From Deltaproteobacteria bacterium (GTDB lineage: Bacteria; Desulfobacterota; Desulfobulbia; Desulfobulbales; Desulfurivibrionaceae), in contig DUZW01000001.1 in assembly GCA_013349295.1 (NCBI GenBank), positions 124,001-188,000 on the forward strand: a DNA stretch of 64,000 nt, in the 5' to 3' direction. Shown piece by piece: positions 28,225 through 36,775 of the stretch; positions within the stretch are counted from its first letter, which is position 1, and each line of letters begins with the position of its first letter. A model generated the notes under the pieces. That model was not told the origin of the DNA, searched no databases, and worked only from the letters and a program-made list of their open reading frames with translations. Position numbers and translations under genes: made by a program.

Positions 28225-29199
28225 TTATGCTGCTTTTCTTCCTCGCACCCCCAGCAGCCCGACGACTCCTGAAACGAGGAGAAGACTTGTTCCGGGCAGA
28301 GGGACAGGGCTGCCGCCGGTGGGTTCAAAAACGGTGACTCCAAATTGTTTCAGACCGCTATATGTTCCACCCCAAGTCATTGAATGAGTCCCAGGGGACC
28401 AGGTATCGTTTAAGAGAATTTGTTTGCCGGCGTCATCATAGCCAAAACCGAGCATGCTGTGGCCCTCAACATGAATCATCACCACGCGACCGGCATCAAT
28501 TTCCGCCCTGTAATCGTCGAAGGTAAAACCTAACTTGTTATTGTTGTATCCATAAATCAGCTGGTTATAGATATTTTGCTGGCTGAGCGATCCCGATCCG
28601 TAACCGGCATATTGAAAATATTCCCACATGCCGTACATGCCCGACCGGTTATAATACGAAGACCCTAATAAATACATATCCGAAAGAGCTAATTTGGAGC
28701 CGTCCGTATAGTTCCAGAAGGTGGTGGAAGCATTGACATTTTGGGTTGCATCTTGGCTGGTGCCCATGAAATCCGCGAGGCTGTCAAATGCCCGGCCTGT
28801 ATATTTATCATCATTCGACGCAAGATAGCCGTTATTGTAAAAATCGGCGACATGCCCTTTGCTGGCCATTATACTCTGCACATTATACTGCCATACACCG
28901 GGAGTGCTGTTAAAAGTGCTCATTTCCGCCTGTGCACCCGGGACAAGTTTTTGATAAGAAAGTCCCTTGTAACCATTACGATCATAATAGCCCATCATCA
29001 TGCCGGCTGCGGTTGGTGAGCACCCATACCACCAGTCATATTCAGGTGCTCCAAGATTGACTTTCGTCCCCTGCGAAAAAGCTGCTATGTCTTTTCCATT
29101 GATTGCGGCGGATGCGATTTCCGAGGCACTTACATAAGGAGAGGAAATCAACCCGGCAAATACTCCTCCCACACAGATGAAAACAATTTTTTTCATCAT
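28225..29199 (-). CDS. PEP-CTERM protein with C39-like cysteine peptidase domain
   Basis: This is an exported protein predicted to be sorted by an exosortase and probably a papain-fold peptidase. 324 aa from the double ATG 29199/29196, behind a GGGAGGAAG site. The signal peptide is MMKKIVFICVGGVFAGLISS. The catalytic core has Cys in YDWWYGCSPTAAGMMMGYYD, His in HVEGHSMLGFGYDD and Asn/Asp in ILLNDTW, in the C39-like order. The C-terminus is the sorting tail: VPLPGT, a 15-residue hydrophobic segment (SLLLVSGVVGLLGV) and RGRKAA. No exosortase lies in the window. The substrate is unknown; it may process extracellular matrix or other PEP-CTERM proteins. Confidence 0.85.
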   Translation of the reverse strand: MMKKIVFICVGGVFAGLISSPYVSASEIASAAINGKDIAAFSQGTKVNLGAPEYDWWYGCSPTAAGMMMGYYDRNGYKGLSYQKLVPGAQAEMSTFNSTPGVWQYNVQSIMASKGHVADFYNNGYLASNDDKYTGRAFDSLADFMGTSQDATQNVNASTTFWNYTDGSKLALSDMYLLGSSYYNRSGMYGMWEYFQYAGYGSGSLSQQNIYNQLIYGYNNNKLGFTFDDYRAEIDAGRVVMIHVEGHSMLGFGYDDAGKQILLNDTWSPGTHSMTWGGTYSGLKQFGVTVFEPTGGSPVPLPGTSLLLVSGVVGLLGVRGRKAA

Positions 29200-29552
29200 C
29201 AACAACTTCCTCCCATAGACATTTTCCGAGTATGCAAGGCTCAATCAAAACGTTAGCACGCAGGATTATTACCGAGAACACAATCCCTATCAAGCATTTT
29301 GATCATACTGCATCGAATTTACCGAAATCGACTCTTGGTGCGCTGAATATTCAGACTATCACACTTGCAAAGCCGCGCCTTGACCAGCGCAATCCCTCCG
29401 CTTTTTCGGAGATATCCGTCCCATTTTCCTCTCAAGTTTTCCCACCGACCTCCCGAAAAGGACCGTAGCACGGATGCGTCCCTGTCTCCATTGGTAAGGC
29501 CGCGCCTTCCGCTATTGTGCCACACCGCAAACCAGCACCGGGAGATTTGCCG
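29200..29552. other. Divergent intergenic region
   Basis: 353 bp between the PEP-CTERM gene (minus) and the next plus-strand gene, more A/T-rich than its surroundings on the left half. It should carry both promoters, but no clear consensus pair was found. Confidence 0.45.
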
Positions 29553-30596
29553 ATGAACATCCCTACCCAGTTCGGCCAAGGGCCGGCCCCCTGCACCGAC
29601 TACCAGTCCCTGCATGGGGCCCGCACCGGCAAGAGCAGCTTCGCCCAGACCATTGCCCAGACGCAGTCGTCCTGCCTCTCCCTGACCACGGCGGAAGGCG
29701 ATCAGGTCACCCTCTCGAACCTGAGCCAAAGTTACCAGTACACCCAAGGGGTCGGCTGGTTTTCTCCCACATCCTCCGAAGTGAATCTCGCCGGCAGCTC
29801 CACCACCGCCGAAGCCATGGGGCTCTCGGTGCAGGGCGACCTCAACGAGCAGGAGCTTGCAGACATCAACAAGTTGGTGGGCGAGCTGACCTCCATTGCC
29901 TCCGCCTTTTTTTCCGGCGACCACGAAAGCGCCATGACCAAGGCAATGGATTTCGGCAACCTCAGCCTTGGCTCGGTCTCCTCTCTTTCCGCCTCCTTCA
30001 GCAGACAAACCGTTACCCAGACCCGGATCACCAGCCACCCCCCCCTGCCGGCCATGACAGACCGCAATGACCTGAACCTTCAGGATCTCTATGAAAAACT
30101 GGGAAGGGACTCGAGCGAACAGCTGGATTACGCAGAACTGCTTAAGACGCGTTGGCAGCAGATTCTCAAGAGCCTGGATGAGATGAAGGATAAAGATCTG
30201 GATGGATTATTCGCCCGGCGGATGGAGCCCCAGCCGATGCCGAGCCAAGAGTTGCCTGCCGAGGTTGTTGGAGAACTACAGGCACCGGCAAGCGACCCGG
30301 CCCCTGCTATCCGGGAAGCCAAAACCACGGATCCGACCGTGCCGGCGGAAGAGCGTGCCGCCCGGCAGATGCTGGCCCACATGGAACAGCTCCTGAGCAA
30401 CCACCCGAAACTCTCCCCCTTTGCCGGCCCCCTGGCCTCCAGAGCCATGGAAAAAGCGGCAAGCAGGAGCGAACAGGACCGGCCGGAGACCGCCAGGGCT
30501 TTCGGCGCACTGCGGGACGCCTTCCGCAACCAGCTGTACCAGTGGTTTCTGCCGCCTCAGATGCCGACAGGCACCGAACCGCTCACCACGGCGTAG
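29553..30596 (+). CDS. DUF5610-like protein, hypothetical
   Basis: 347 aa, function unknown. ATG 29553 is preceded by GGGAGAT; twelve upstream codons were dropped. No signal peptide. Residues 20-150 show CLSLTTAEGDQVTLSNLSQSY and LNEQELADINKLVGELTSIASAFFSGDHESAMTKAMDF, a pattern I associate with DUF5610-type proteins (an acidic helical pair around a 'FFsGd' turn). The C-terminal half is Pro/Ala/Glu-rich (PSQELPAEVVGELQAPASDP) with a final helical block ending LYQWFLPPQMPTG. Similar proteins often sit near flagellar genes, but no such gene adjoins here. It is convergent with the nitroreductase. Confidence 0.7.
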   Translation: MNIPTQFGQGPAPCTDYQSLHGARTGKSSFAQTIAQTQSSCLSLTTAEGDQVTLSNLSQSYQYTQGVGWFSPTSSEVNLAGSSTTAEAMGLSVQGDLNEQELADINKLVGELTSIASAFFSGDHESAMTKAMDFGNLSLGSVSSLSASFSRQTVTQTRITSHPPLPAMTDRNDLNLQDLYEKLGRDSSEQLDYAELLKTRWQQILKSLDEMKDKDLDGLFARRMEPQPMPSQELPAEVVGELQAPASDPAPAIREAKTTDPTVPAEERAARQMLAHMEQLLSNHPKLSPFAGPLASRAMEKAASRSEQDRPETARAFGALRDAFRNQLYQWFLPPQMPTGTEPLTTA

Positions 30597-30716
30597 CCCT
30601 TTTCTTTTTGACCCCGCCTCCGGGCAAGCCCCCTTGCAGCGGTCGCCTTTCCGCTCTCCGGAGGGTTATGCCCCCATCCCGCATGTCCCGGGTCTTTCAG
30701 GCAAACCGACCGCTGT

Positions 30717-31538
30717 TCACCATCTAACCACATTCACCTGGGCCGGGCCCCGTTGCACGGTTCGCTGGTATTCCACCGCCGGTTCGCCAAAGGCCATGGC
30801 ATACCCCAGGGTATGATTTTCGGGAATGCCGAGCCTGGCCACCACATCGGGGCAGGCGGCGAGGGCCATCATGCAGATGCCGTCCCAAACCGTACCGACC
30901 CCATGGACATGGGCGATCAGCTGGAAGGTGGTCAAGGCGATGAGGGTATCCTGGGCCGCACAGGGGGCGTCTGCCGGGGCGCTGGTGATAAGCAGATGCG
31001 GGGCTCCCCTGAAAAGGATATCCGTCCCCTCCTTCTCCCAGGCCTTGGCGGTCCAGCCGAGATACTGTCCGGCCAGGCCACCCGGCAGCGCGCCGGCATC
31101 CTTCAGTTCCACGAGGCGAGCCATCAGATGCTCCCGCAGCCGCTGCATCACCACCTGCTCCCGGACCACACTGAAGAGCACCGAGCGGGCGTTGACCCCC
31201 GTGGGCGCATGACAGGATGTTTCCAACAACTCGTCGATCAGCTCCGGGGCCAGATCCTTGTCATGGTAGCGGCGCACCGCTCTTCTTCCCTTGATCAGAG
31301 TCGCAAGGGATGCCGGGTCCGACATGTTTCCCTTCAGCGGGGTACTTTCGTCCGGATTCTTGCCGAGAATCGAAAGCGCCGCAGTGGGACAGACAGCCAA
31401 GCAATGCTGACACTGAAAGCACTGCGCTTCATTGGTCATTTTCGGATGAGCATCCATGGCGATGACGCCCGCCGGGCACTCAAGCACACATTCACCGCAC
31501 TGGATGCAGCGCTCCTCATCGATGCGAAACTGAAGCAT
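30717..31538 (-). CDS. Ferredoxin-nitroreductase fusion
   Basis: This is a cytoplasmic flavin enzyme with its own electron-transfer module. 273 aa. Residues 8-60 carry two 4Fe-4S sites: CIQCGECVLECP and CFQCQHCLAVCP. Residues 80-270 are an FMN nitroreductase domain starting RRAVRRYHDKDLAPELIDELL, with CHAPTGVNARSV in the flavin-binding region and the C-terminal GLGTVWDG-type sequence, here GVGTVWDGICMMAL. An AGGGGAGGT ribosome site precedes ATG 31538. Fusions of this layout are common in anaerobes. The physiological substrate is unknown. Confidence 0.93.
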   Translation of the reverse strand: MLQFRIDEERCIQCGECVLECPAGVIAMDAHPKMTNEAQCFQCQHCLAVCPTAALSILGKNPDESTPLKGNMSDPASLATLIKGRRAVRRYHDKDLAPELIDELLETSCHAPTGVNARSVLFSVVREQVVMQRLREHLMARLVELKDAGALPGGLAGQYLGWTAKAWEKEGTDILFRGAPHLLITSAPADAPCAAQDTLIALTTFQLIAHVHGVGTVWDGICMMALAACPDVVARLGIPENHTLGYAMAFGEPAVEYQRTVQRGPAQVNVVRW

Positions 31539-31883
31539 GGGACCTCCCCTCCTATTCTGGATGCTTATGTTCCGGTTTTAAATACTCCCCGGGACATAAC
31601 AGGTTATTAGCGCTTATTCCTTCAAGTTGCCAAAACCATTGCACCATGTTATCGACGTCCGGATGAAGCGCGACAAGCCGTATCTGCTGCCAAAATTTTG
31701 CTCTGATTTTTTTACCCGCCTGTTTTCCATGATCATAATTTAAAATTAAAAAATTGATTGCCGTTTTTTTTCGACATAGAATGAAATCAAGGCGCTGCCG
31801 GCGTCCATGCCGTTCAGGAAAAAGGGCACTGCCCTCGTGATGATATCCGTACACGGGCAGAGCTCTCTCAAGGAGAGTTGGTA
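31539..31883. other. A/T-rich divergent gap with a doubtful small frame
   Basis: 345 bp between the nitroreductase and the plus-strand diguanylate cyclase. A 100-codon minus-strand frame (31552-31854) looks protein-like in part (RAKFWQQIRLVALHPDVDNMVQWFWQ) but has no ribosome site or known homologue in my knowledge. I do not call it a gene. Confidence 0.4.
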
Positions 31884-33503
31884 ATGCAGACAGAAAAAGA
31901 CCAGGCTACGGGAAACATAACCGTGCGCAATGACCGGAAAAAATCCTGGAATGGCCGCGAAGTTGTGCGGTTACGCCTGTTGTTCCTTGCCCCGCTTACC
32001 ATCGCGATTCTTGCCATCGTCACGGCACTGATGCTTGCGCTTTACTGGCACGAACACCAATCCGTTCAAAAAGGGGTGATGCGTATCCGCGCCTCGGCTC
32101 AGGATTTTTACGAGGACAGCATCCGCTACGATGCCCGTGCCCTCAAGGCGGTTATGGATACACTCCAGCGCGACCCCCTTCTCAGAGCCGCCCTGGCCGG
32201 CCGCGACCGGCAGAGGCTGCTGCGGCAGGCCGCCCCCCTGTTCCAAGAGCTCAAGCAAGACTACGCCATCACCCATTTCTACTTCACCGGCACAGACCGG
32301 GTGAACCTGCTGCGCGTCCATACCCCCACTCGCTTCGGCGACCGGATCGACCGGATCACCACCCTCTCCGCCGAAGAGAACCGAACCACCTCATTCGGCG
32401 TTGAGCTCGGCCCCTTGGGCACCTTCACACTGCGCCTGGTGACCCCATGGTACGACACGGAGACGCATGAGTTGATCGGTTATGTGGAACTCGGCATGGA
32501 GATCGACCGTGTCTTGCAGAAGCTGCGCGATTTCTTTGGGGTCGAGGTGTTTGTGCTGGTCCACAAGGACCGGCTCGATCGCAACAAATGGGAGGACGGC
32601 ATGCGCACCCTCGGCCACCCATGCGATTGGGAGCGCTTCCCCACGGTGGTCCTGAGTAGTCAGACCCCCCAATCCGTGCCCACCCTGCTCGCCGAGCGCC
32701 TTGCCCGCGGGGAGTTGGGAGATCCGAATACCATTGTCGAGGCGGCCCATGGAGGAGCTTCTTATCGGATTGCCTTTCTGCCCTTACAGGATGCAGGCGG
32801 CAACAGCGTAGCCCACATGGCGCTGATCGCGGATGTCTCGCAGCAAACGGATGCTGCGCTCAAAACGGTGTATGCCGGCAGCCTGACCGCGCTGGCGGCA
32901 GGCATCCTGCTGCTCGGATTTTTCAACTGGCACGTGGGCCGTATCGGGCGGCGCATTGAGAGCGACGCGCAGACGCTTGAAGAACTCGCCACCCATGATG
33001 GCCTGACCGGGTTGTACAACCACCGCGCCTTTTATACCCACCTTGAAGCAGAGATCGCCCGGACCCAGCGCTACAAGCATCCCCTCTCCCTGCTGATGAT
33101 CGACATCGACCATTTCAAGCAGGTCAACGATATCCATGGGCACCAGGCGGGTGATGCTATCCTGCAGTCCTTGAGCAAGTGTCTCGCCGACCAGGTACGG
33201 GTTGTCGATCAAGTATACCGTTACGGCGGCGAGGAAATCGCGGTAATCCTTCCGGATACGGACACCCCTTTCATCCTGGCCGAACGCATACGTGCAGCGG
33301 TTGCGGCCACGCGGTTTGAGCTGGACACGGGCAAGGCCGTTGGCATCACCGTGAGTATTGGGATTGCCTGCTTTCCCCGTAACGCCGAGACCGGCCAACA
33401 GTTGGTGTCCGCCGCCGACACCGCTTTGTACACGGCCAAAAAGGAAGGGCGCAACCGGGTTTGTGAATACCAAAATCCCATGCAAGCCGAGAACTATCCA
33501 TAG
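31884..33503 (+). CDS. Diguanylate cyclase with periplasmic Cache-type sensor
   Basis: This is an inner-membrane c-di-GMP synthase. 539 aa from ATG 31884, with AAGGAGAG seven bases upstream. Two membrane segments (LFLAPLTIAILAIVTALMLALYW, about 32-54, and AGSLTALAAGILLLGFF, about 333-350) enclose a 275-residue periplasmic double-Cache-like sensor (FQELKQDYAITHFYFTGTDRVNLLRVHTP). The GGDEF domain has DIDHFKQVND, the I-site RVVD and the active site GGEEI five residues later. Ile replaces the usual Phe, which is generally tolerated. The I-site implies product inhibition. It stands alone; the ligand is unknown. Confidence 0.92.
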   Translation: MQTEKDQATGNITVRNDRKKSWNGREVVRLRLLFLAPLTIAILAIVTALMLALYWHEHQSVQKGVMRIRASAQDFYEDSIRYDARALKAVMDTLQRDPLLRAALAGRDRQRLLRQAAPLFQELKQDYAITHFYFTGTDRVNLLRVHTPTRFGDRIDRITTLSAEENRTTSFGVELGPLGTFTLRLVTPWYDTETHELIGYVELGMEIDRVLQKLRDFFGVEVFVLVHKDRLDRNKWEDGMRTLGHPCDWERFPTVVLSSQTPQSVPTLLAERLARGELGDPNTIVEAAHGGASYRIAFLPLQDAGGNSVAHMALIADVSQQTDAALKTVYAGSLTALAAGILLLGFFNWHVGRIGRRIESDAQTLEELATHDGLTGLYNHRAFYTHLEAEIARTQRYKHPLSLLMIDIDHFKQVNDIHGHQAGDAILQSLSKCLADQVRVVDQVYRYGGEEIAVILPDTDTPFILAERIRAAVAATRFELDTGKAVGITVSIGIACFPRNAETGQQLVSAADTALYTAKKEGRNRVCEYQNPMQAENYP

Positions 33504-33704
33504 ACAAAAAATTCCGCCCCGCTTCCGCGGAAACCCCTTTTCTAAAGAAATGCAACAAGTTGCCTGAAAATTGTGGTATGGTATCTTAAGCTACGTATCT
33601 CCCCGTGGTGCTGTCATTTTCACAAAAATCAGTACACCGGCGGATACTCGCAAGCTTTTTTACGTGGTTCGTCTTATCTCAATTCGTCATAAAAGGAGGA
33701 TGCA

Positions 33705-34301
33705 GTGAAAGGGTCTGGGAAAAAACTGTTCATCGGCGGGGTGGTATTGGCTTGTCTGTTTGTCTCCGGCAGCCTGTGGGCGCAAGAAAAACAGGGGAAT
33801 GCAGCCAATCCCAAAGTATTTTTTGATATCGTTATCGGCGATGAAAAAGCCGGTCGGATCGTGATGGAGCTGTTTGCCGATGTTGTGCCGAAAACAGCGG
33901 AAAATTTCCGGCAGCTGGCTACCCACGAAAAAGGCTTCGGCTACAAGAACAGCATCTTTCACCGGATCATTCCCCAGTTTATGCTCCAAGGCGGCGATAT
34001 AACCAACGCTGACGGCACTGGCGGCAAATCTATCTATGGCCGCACCTTTGCCGATGAAAATTTTATCCGCAGGCACGTGGAGCCGGGGATGTTGTCCATG
34101 GCCAATGCCGGACCGAACACCAACGGTTCGCAATTTTTTATAACCACCGTCAAAACGCCCTGGCTCGACGGCAAACATGTGGTGTTCGGCAAGGTGATTG
34201 AAGGCCTTGAGGTGGTACGGAAAATTGAAGAAAAGGGTTCGCAAAGCGGCCGGCCCAAAGCAAAAGTGATGATCGTCAACAGCGGGCAACTGGAGCAATA
34301 A
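33705..34301 (+). CDS. Periplasmic cyclophilin-type peptidyl-prolyl isomerase
   Basis: This catalyses cis/trans isomerisation of prolyl bonds during folding of exported proteins. 198 aa. GTG start with a perfect AAAAGGAGGA site. The signal peptide is [20 protein letters not shown] (cleavage near residue 27). The cyclophilin fold carries [41 protein letters not shown] and [15 protein letters not shown], so the catalytic Arg, Phe, Gln and His-region residues are all present. It is monocistronic, followed by a strong terminator. Confidence 0.95.
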   Translation: MKGSGKKLFIGGVVLACLFVSGSLWAQEKQGNAANPKVFFDIVIGDEKAGRIVMELFADVVPKTAENFRQLATHEKGFGYKNSIFHRIIPQFMLQGGDITNADGTGGKSIYGRTFADENFIRRHVEPGMLSMANAGPNTNGSQFFITTVKTPWLDGKHVVFGKVIEGLEVVRKIEEKGSQSGRPKAKVMIVNSGQLEQ

Positions 34302-34317
34302 ACCATCCCCGCCTGCC

Positions 34318-34348
34318 ACCGGGGCTTCCCGCCGAAGTCCCGGTTTTT
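34318..34348 (+). terminator. Rho-independent terminator after the cyclophilin gene
   Basis: ACCGGGGCTTC and GAAGTCCCGGT pair over 11 bp (one G-U) around CCGCC and are followed by TTTTT. It lies 17 bp beyond the cyclophilin stop codon. Confidence 0.88.
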
Positions 34349-34585
34349 CCAAATAGTCCGGCATTCTCTCTGTGCGCAGCACTCAGGCCCGGAGTCAGTT
34401 CAGGGCAAGGCCCTGCTTGGTAATATCAGCCGAACATTCCCACCATGCCCCATGCCTTGCCCTGCCGACCATGCTTACCGGCAGGCGCTCTCCCCCGCGT
34501 GAAAAAAAGTCCTTTTCTGTTACCCTGTTAAGATCCGTAACGGGAATAGCCCTTTTCGCAAGAAACTATAACCGGGAGGTAACAC

Positions 34586-36775
34586 GTGAAAACTTCAGGA
34601 TTGTATATCCAGCTTTTCAGTATCCATGGCTTGATCCGAGGAACATCGCCGGAGCTTGGCCGCGATGCCGATACCGGCGGCCAGGTGAAATATGTGCTGG
34701 AATTGGCCCGTTCCCTGGCGGCCAACCCGGAGGTTGCCCAGGTTGATCTCATTACCCGCCTGATTGTCGACAAGGCCGTTTCTCCAGATTATTCCCGCGT
34801 CATCGAACCACTCTCCGATAAGGCAAGGATTGTTCGGGTCCAGTGCGGGGGGCGCAAATACATTCGCAAGGAGCTGCTCTGGCCCCATCTCGACGAGATG
34901 GTGGACAAAACCCTCAAGTTCATCAAAGCCTACGGCCGGGTGCCCGATGTCTTCCACGGGCATTACGCCGATGGCGGCTATGTCGCCGGCGAACTCGCCA
35001 GGATCTTCGGCTCCCCCTTCATCTTCACCGGCCACTCCATGGGGGCCCACAAAAAAAAGAAGCTGCGGGAAGAAGGGCTGAGCAACGAGGACATCAACCG
35101 CCGTTACCATATCGACCACCGTATTCTCGTGGAAGATCGGATCATCAAGGATGCCGAGCAGATTTTCGTCAGCACCAACCACGAAATCGACAAACAGTAT
35201 GCCCTGTACGCCAATTTCAAGGCAGGCCGTTATCAGGTGAATCCGCCGGGCATTGACGTGGAAACCTTTTACCCCCACTATGCCACCCAGCTTGACGCGG
35301 ATGCTGGCGACGAATCCACCAGGCAGGCCAGGGTGGTGCTGCTCCGGGAACTCCACCGCTTCTGGGTTTCCCCGGAGAAGCCTTTCATTCTGGCTCTCTG
35401 CCGCCCGGACCACCGCAAAAACATTGCCGGCCTGATCAAGGCCTACGGCGAGGATAAGGAATTGCGGGCCATTGCCAACCTGGCCATCTTTGCCGGAATC
35501 CGCAAAAACATCGTCGAGATGGAGGAGAATGAGCGCAATGTCCTTACCGAGATGCTGCTCCTCATGGACCGATACGATCTTTACGGCAAGCTGGCCATTC
35601 CCAAAAAACACGATTTTTCCATCGAGGTTCCCGAGCTGTACCGGATGTGCGCGGACAGCTATGGGGTTTTTGTCAATTGCGCCCTGGTGGAGCCCTTCGG
35701 CCTGACCCTGATCGAGGCCGCCTCCTGCGGCCTGCCCATTGTCGCCACCCGGGATGGCGGGCCCACCGACATCATCGCCAATTGCGACAACGGCATCCTC
35801 ATCGACCCCATTGACAGCCGGGAAATTGCCACCGCCTGTAAAAGCATTCTGGTGGATAAGGATCTGTGGCAAAAATTTTCGCAAAACGGCATCAACCGGG
35901 TACAGCGCCATTACTCCTGGACCTCGCATTGCGAGCGCGCCCTTGAGGCCATTACGAAAGTGCGGGCCGAGATGCCGGTCGTCCTGCAATCTGCGGCAAG
36001 CGCTAAAAAAACCACGATCGGCAAACGGCTCACTTCGGTAAAACGCATGCTCATCAGCGACATCGACAACACCCTGGTCGGCGACAGCGATGCCTTGGCG
36101 GAACTGCTTTCCCTGCTCAACTCCAATGCCGAAAATATCTGCTGGGGCGTCTCCTCCGGCCGCTGCCTGGCAAAAACCCTGCATATTCTTGAGGAACAGG
36201 GAGTGGAGCGGCCGGATATCCTCATCTGTTCGGTGGGCACAGAGATTTACTACGGCGCAACCCTTTCCCCGGACAAGGGCTGGCTCCGCCATATCGGCTA
36301 CCGCTGGCGGCCGGAGGAGATCAGGGGGCAACTGGAGGCGCTGGACTTCCTTGAACTGCAGGAACCGGAAAAGCAGAAACCCTTCAAGGTCAGCTACTAC
36401 ATGGAAGATGATCCGGAATTGCTGGCCAGGGTGCACGAGCTTCTCCAGATCAAAAAAATCCGCTACCACCTGGTCTATTCCCACGGCGAGTTTCTCGACA
36501 TCCTTCCCTACCGGGCTTCCAAGGGCAAGGCGATCCGCTATCTCAGCTACAAATGGAACATTCCCCTCTCCGACATCATGGTCTGCGGAGATTCCGGCAA
36601 CGACGCCTCCATGCTCCGAGGAGACACCAATGGCCTGGTTGTGGCGAATTACAGCAAGGAGCTTGAGCCGCTCCGGGGACTGCGGCGGATCTTTTTCAGC
36701 AAACACAAGTATGCCGCCGGAATCATCGACGGCATGCGCCATTACGATTTTATCGGAGGAGAAGAGCATGACTGA
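34586..36775 (+). CDS. Sucrose-phosphate synthase with C-terminal HAD phosphatase-like domain
   Basis: This makes sucrose 6-phosphate from UDP-glucose (or another NDP-glucose) and fructose 6-phosphate. 729 aa. Residues 1-470 are a GT-B glycosyltransferase: GRDADTGGQVKYVLELARSL, FTGHSMGAHKKKKL, NPPGIDVETF and the donor-site stretch NCALVEPFGLTLIEAASCGLP. Residues 485-729 are a HAD-IIB domain like sucrose-phosphate phosphatase, with DIDNTL, SSGRCLAKTL and CGDSGNDASML, so the protein may both make and dephosphorylate the product. GTG start behind GGGAGGT. The sucrose synthase gene overlaps its end by 8 bp. Confidence 0.93.
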   Translation: MKTSGLYIQLFSIHGLIRGTSPELGRDADTGGQVKYVLELARSLAANPEVAQVDLITRLIVDKAVSPDYSRVIEPLSDKARIVRVQCGGRKYIRKELLWPHLDEMVDKTLKFIKAYGRVPDVFHGHYADGGYVAGELARIFGSPFIFTGHSMGAHKKKKLREEGLSNEDINRRYHIDHRILVEDRIIKDAEQIFVSTNHEIDKQYALYANFKAGRYQVNPPGIDVETFYPHYATQLDADAGDESTRQARVVLLRELHRFWVSPEKPFILALCRPDHRKNIAGLIKAYGEDKELRAIANLAIFAGIRKNIVEMEENERNVLTEMLLLMDRYDLYGKLAIPKKHDFSIEVPELYRMCADSYGVFVNCALVEPFGLTLIEAASCGLPIVATRDGGPTDIIANCDNGILIDPIDSREIATACKSILVDKDLWQKFSQNGINRVQRHYSWTSHCERALEAITKVRAEMPVVLQSAASAKKTTIGKRLTSVKRMLISDIDNTLVGDSDALAELLSLLNSNAENICWGVSSGRCLAKTLHILEEQGVERPDILICSVGTEIYYGATLSPDKGWLRHIGYRWRPEEIRGQLEALDFLELQEPEKQKPFKVSYYMEDDPELLARVHELLQIKKIRYHLVYSHGEFLDILPYRASKGKAIRYLSYKWNIPLSDIMVCGDSGNDASMLRGDTNGLVVANYSKELEPLRGLRRIFFSKHKYAAGIIDGMRHYDFIGGEEHD

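Noticed and set aside
36090-36767. 226 extra codons in frame before sucrose synthase
   Set aside because: They overlap the end of the sucrose-phosphate synthase gene and are Arg/Ser/Pro-rich shadow sequence; ATG 36768 has the ribosome site and the family N-terminus.
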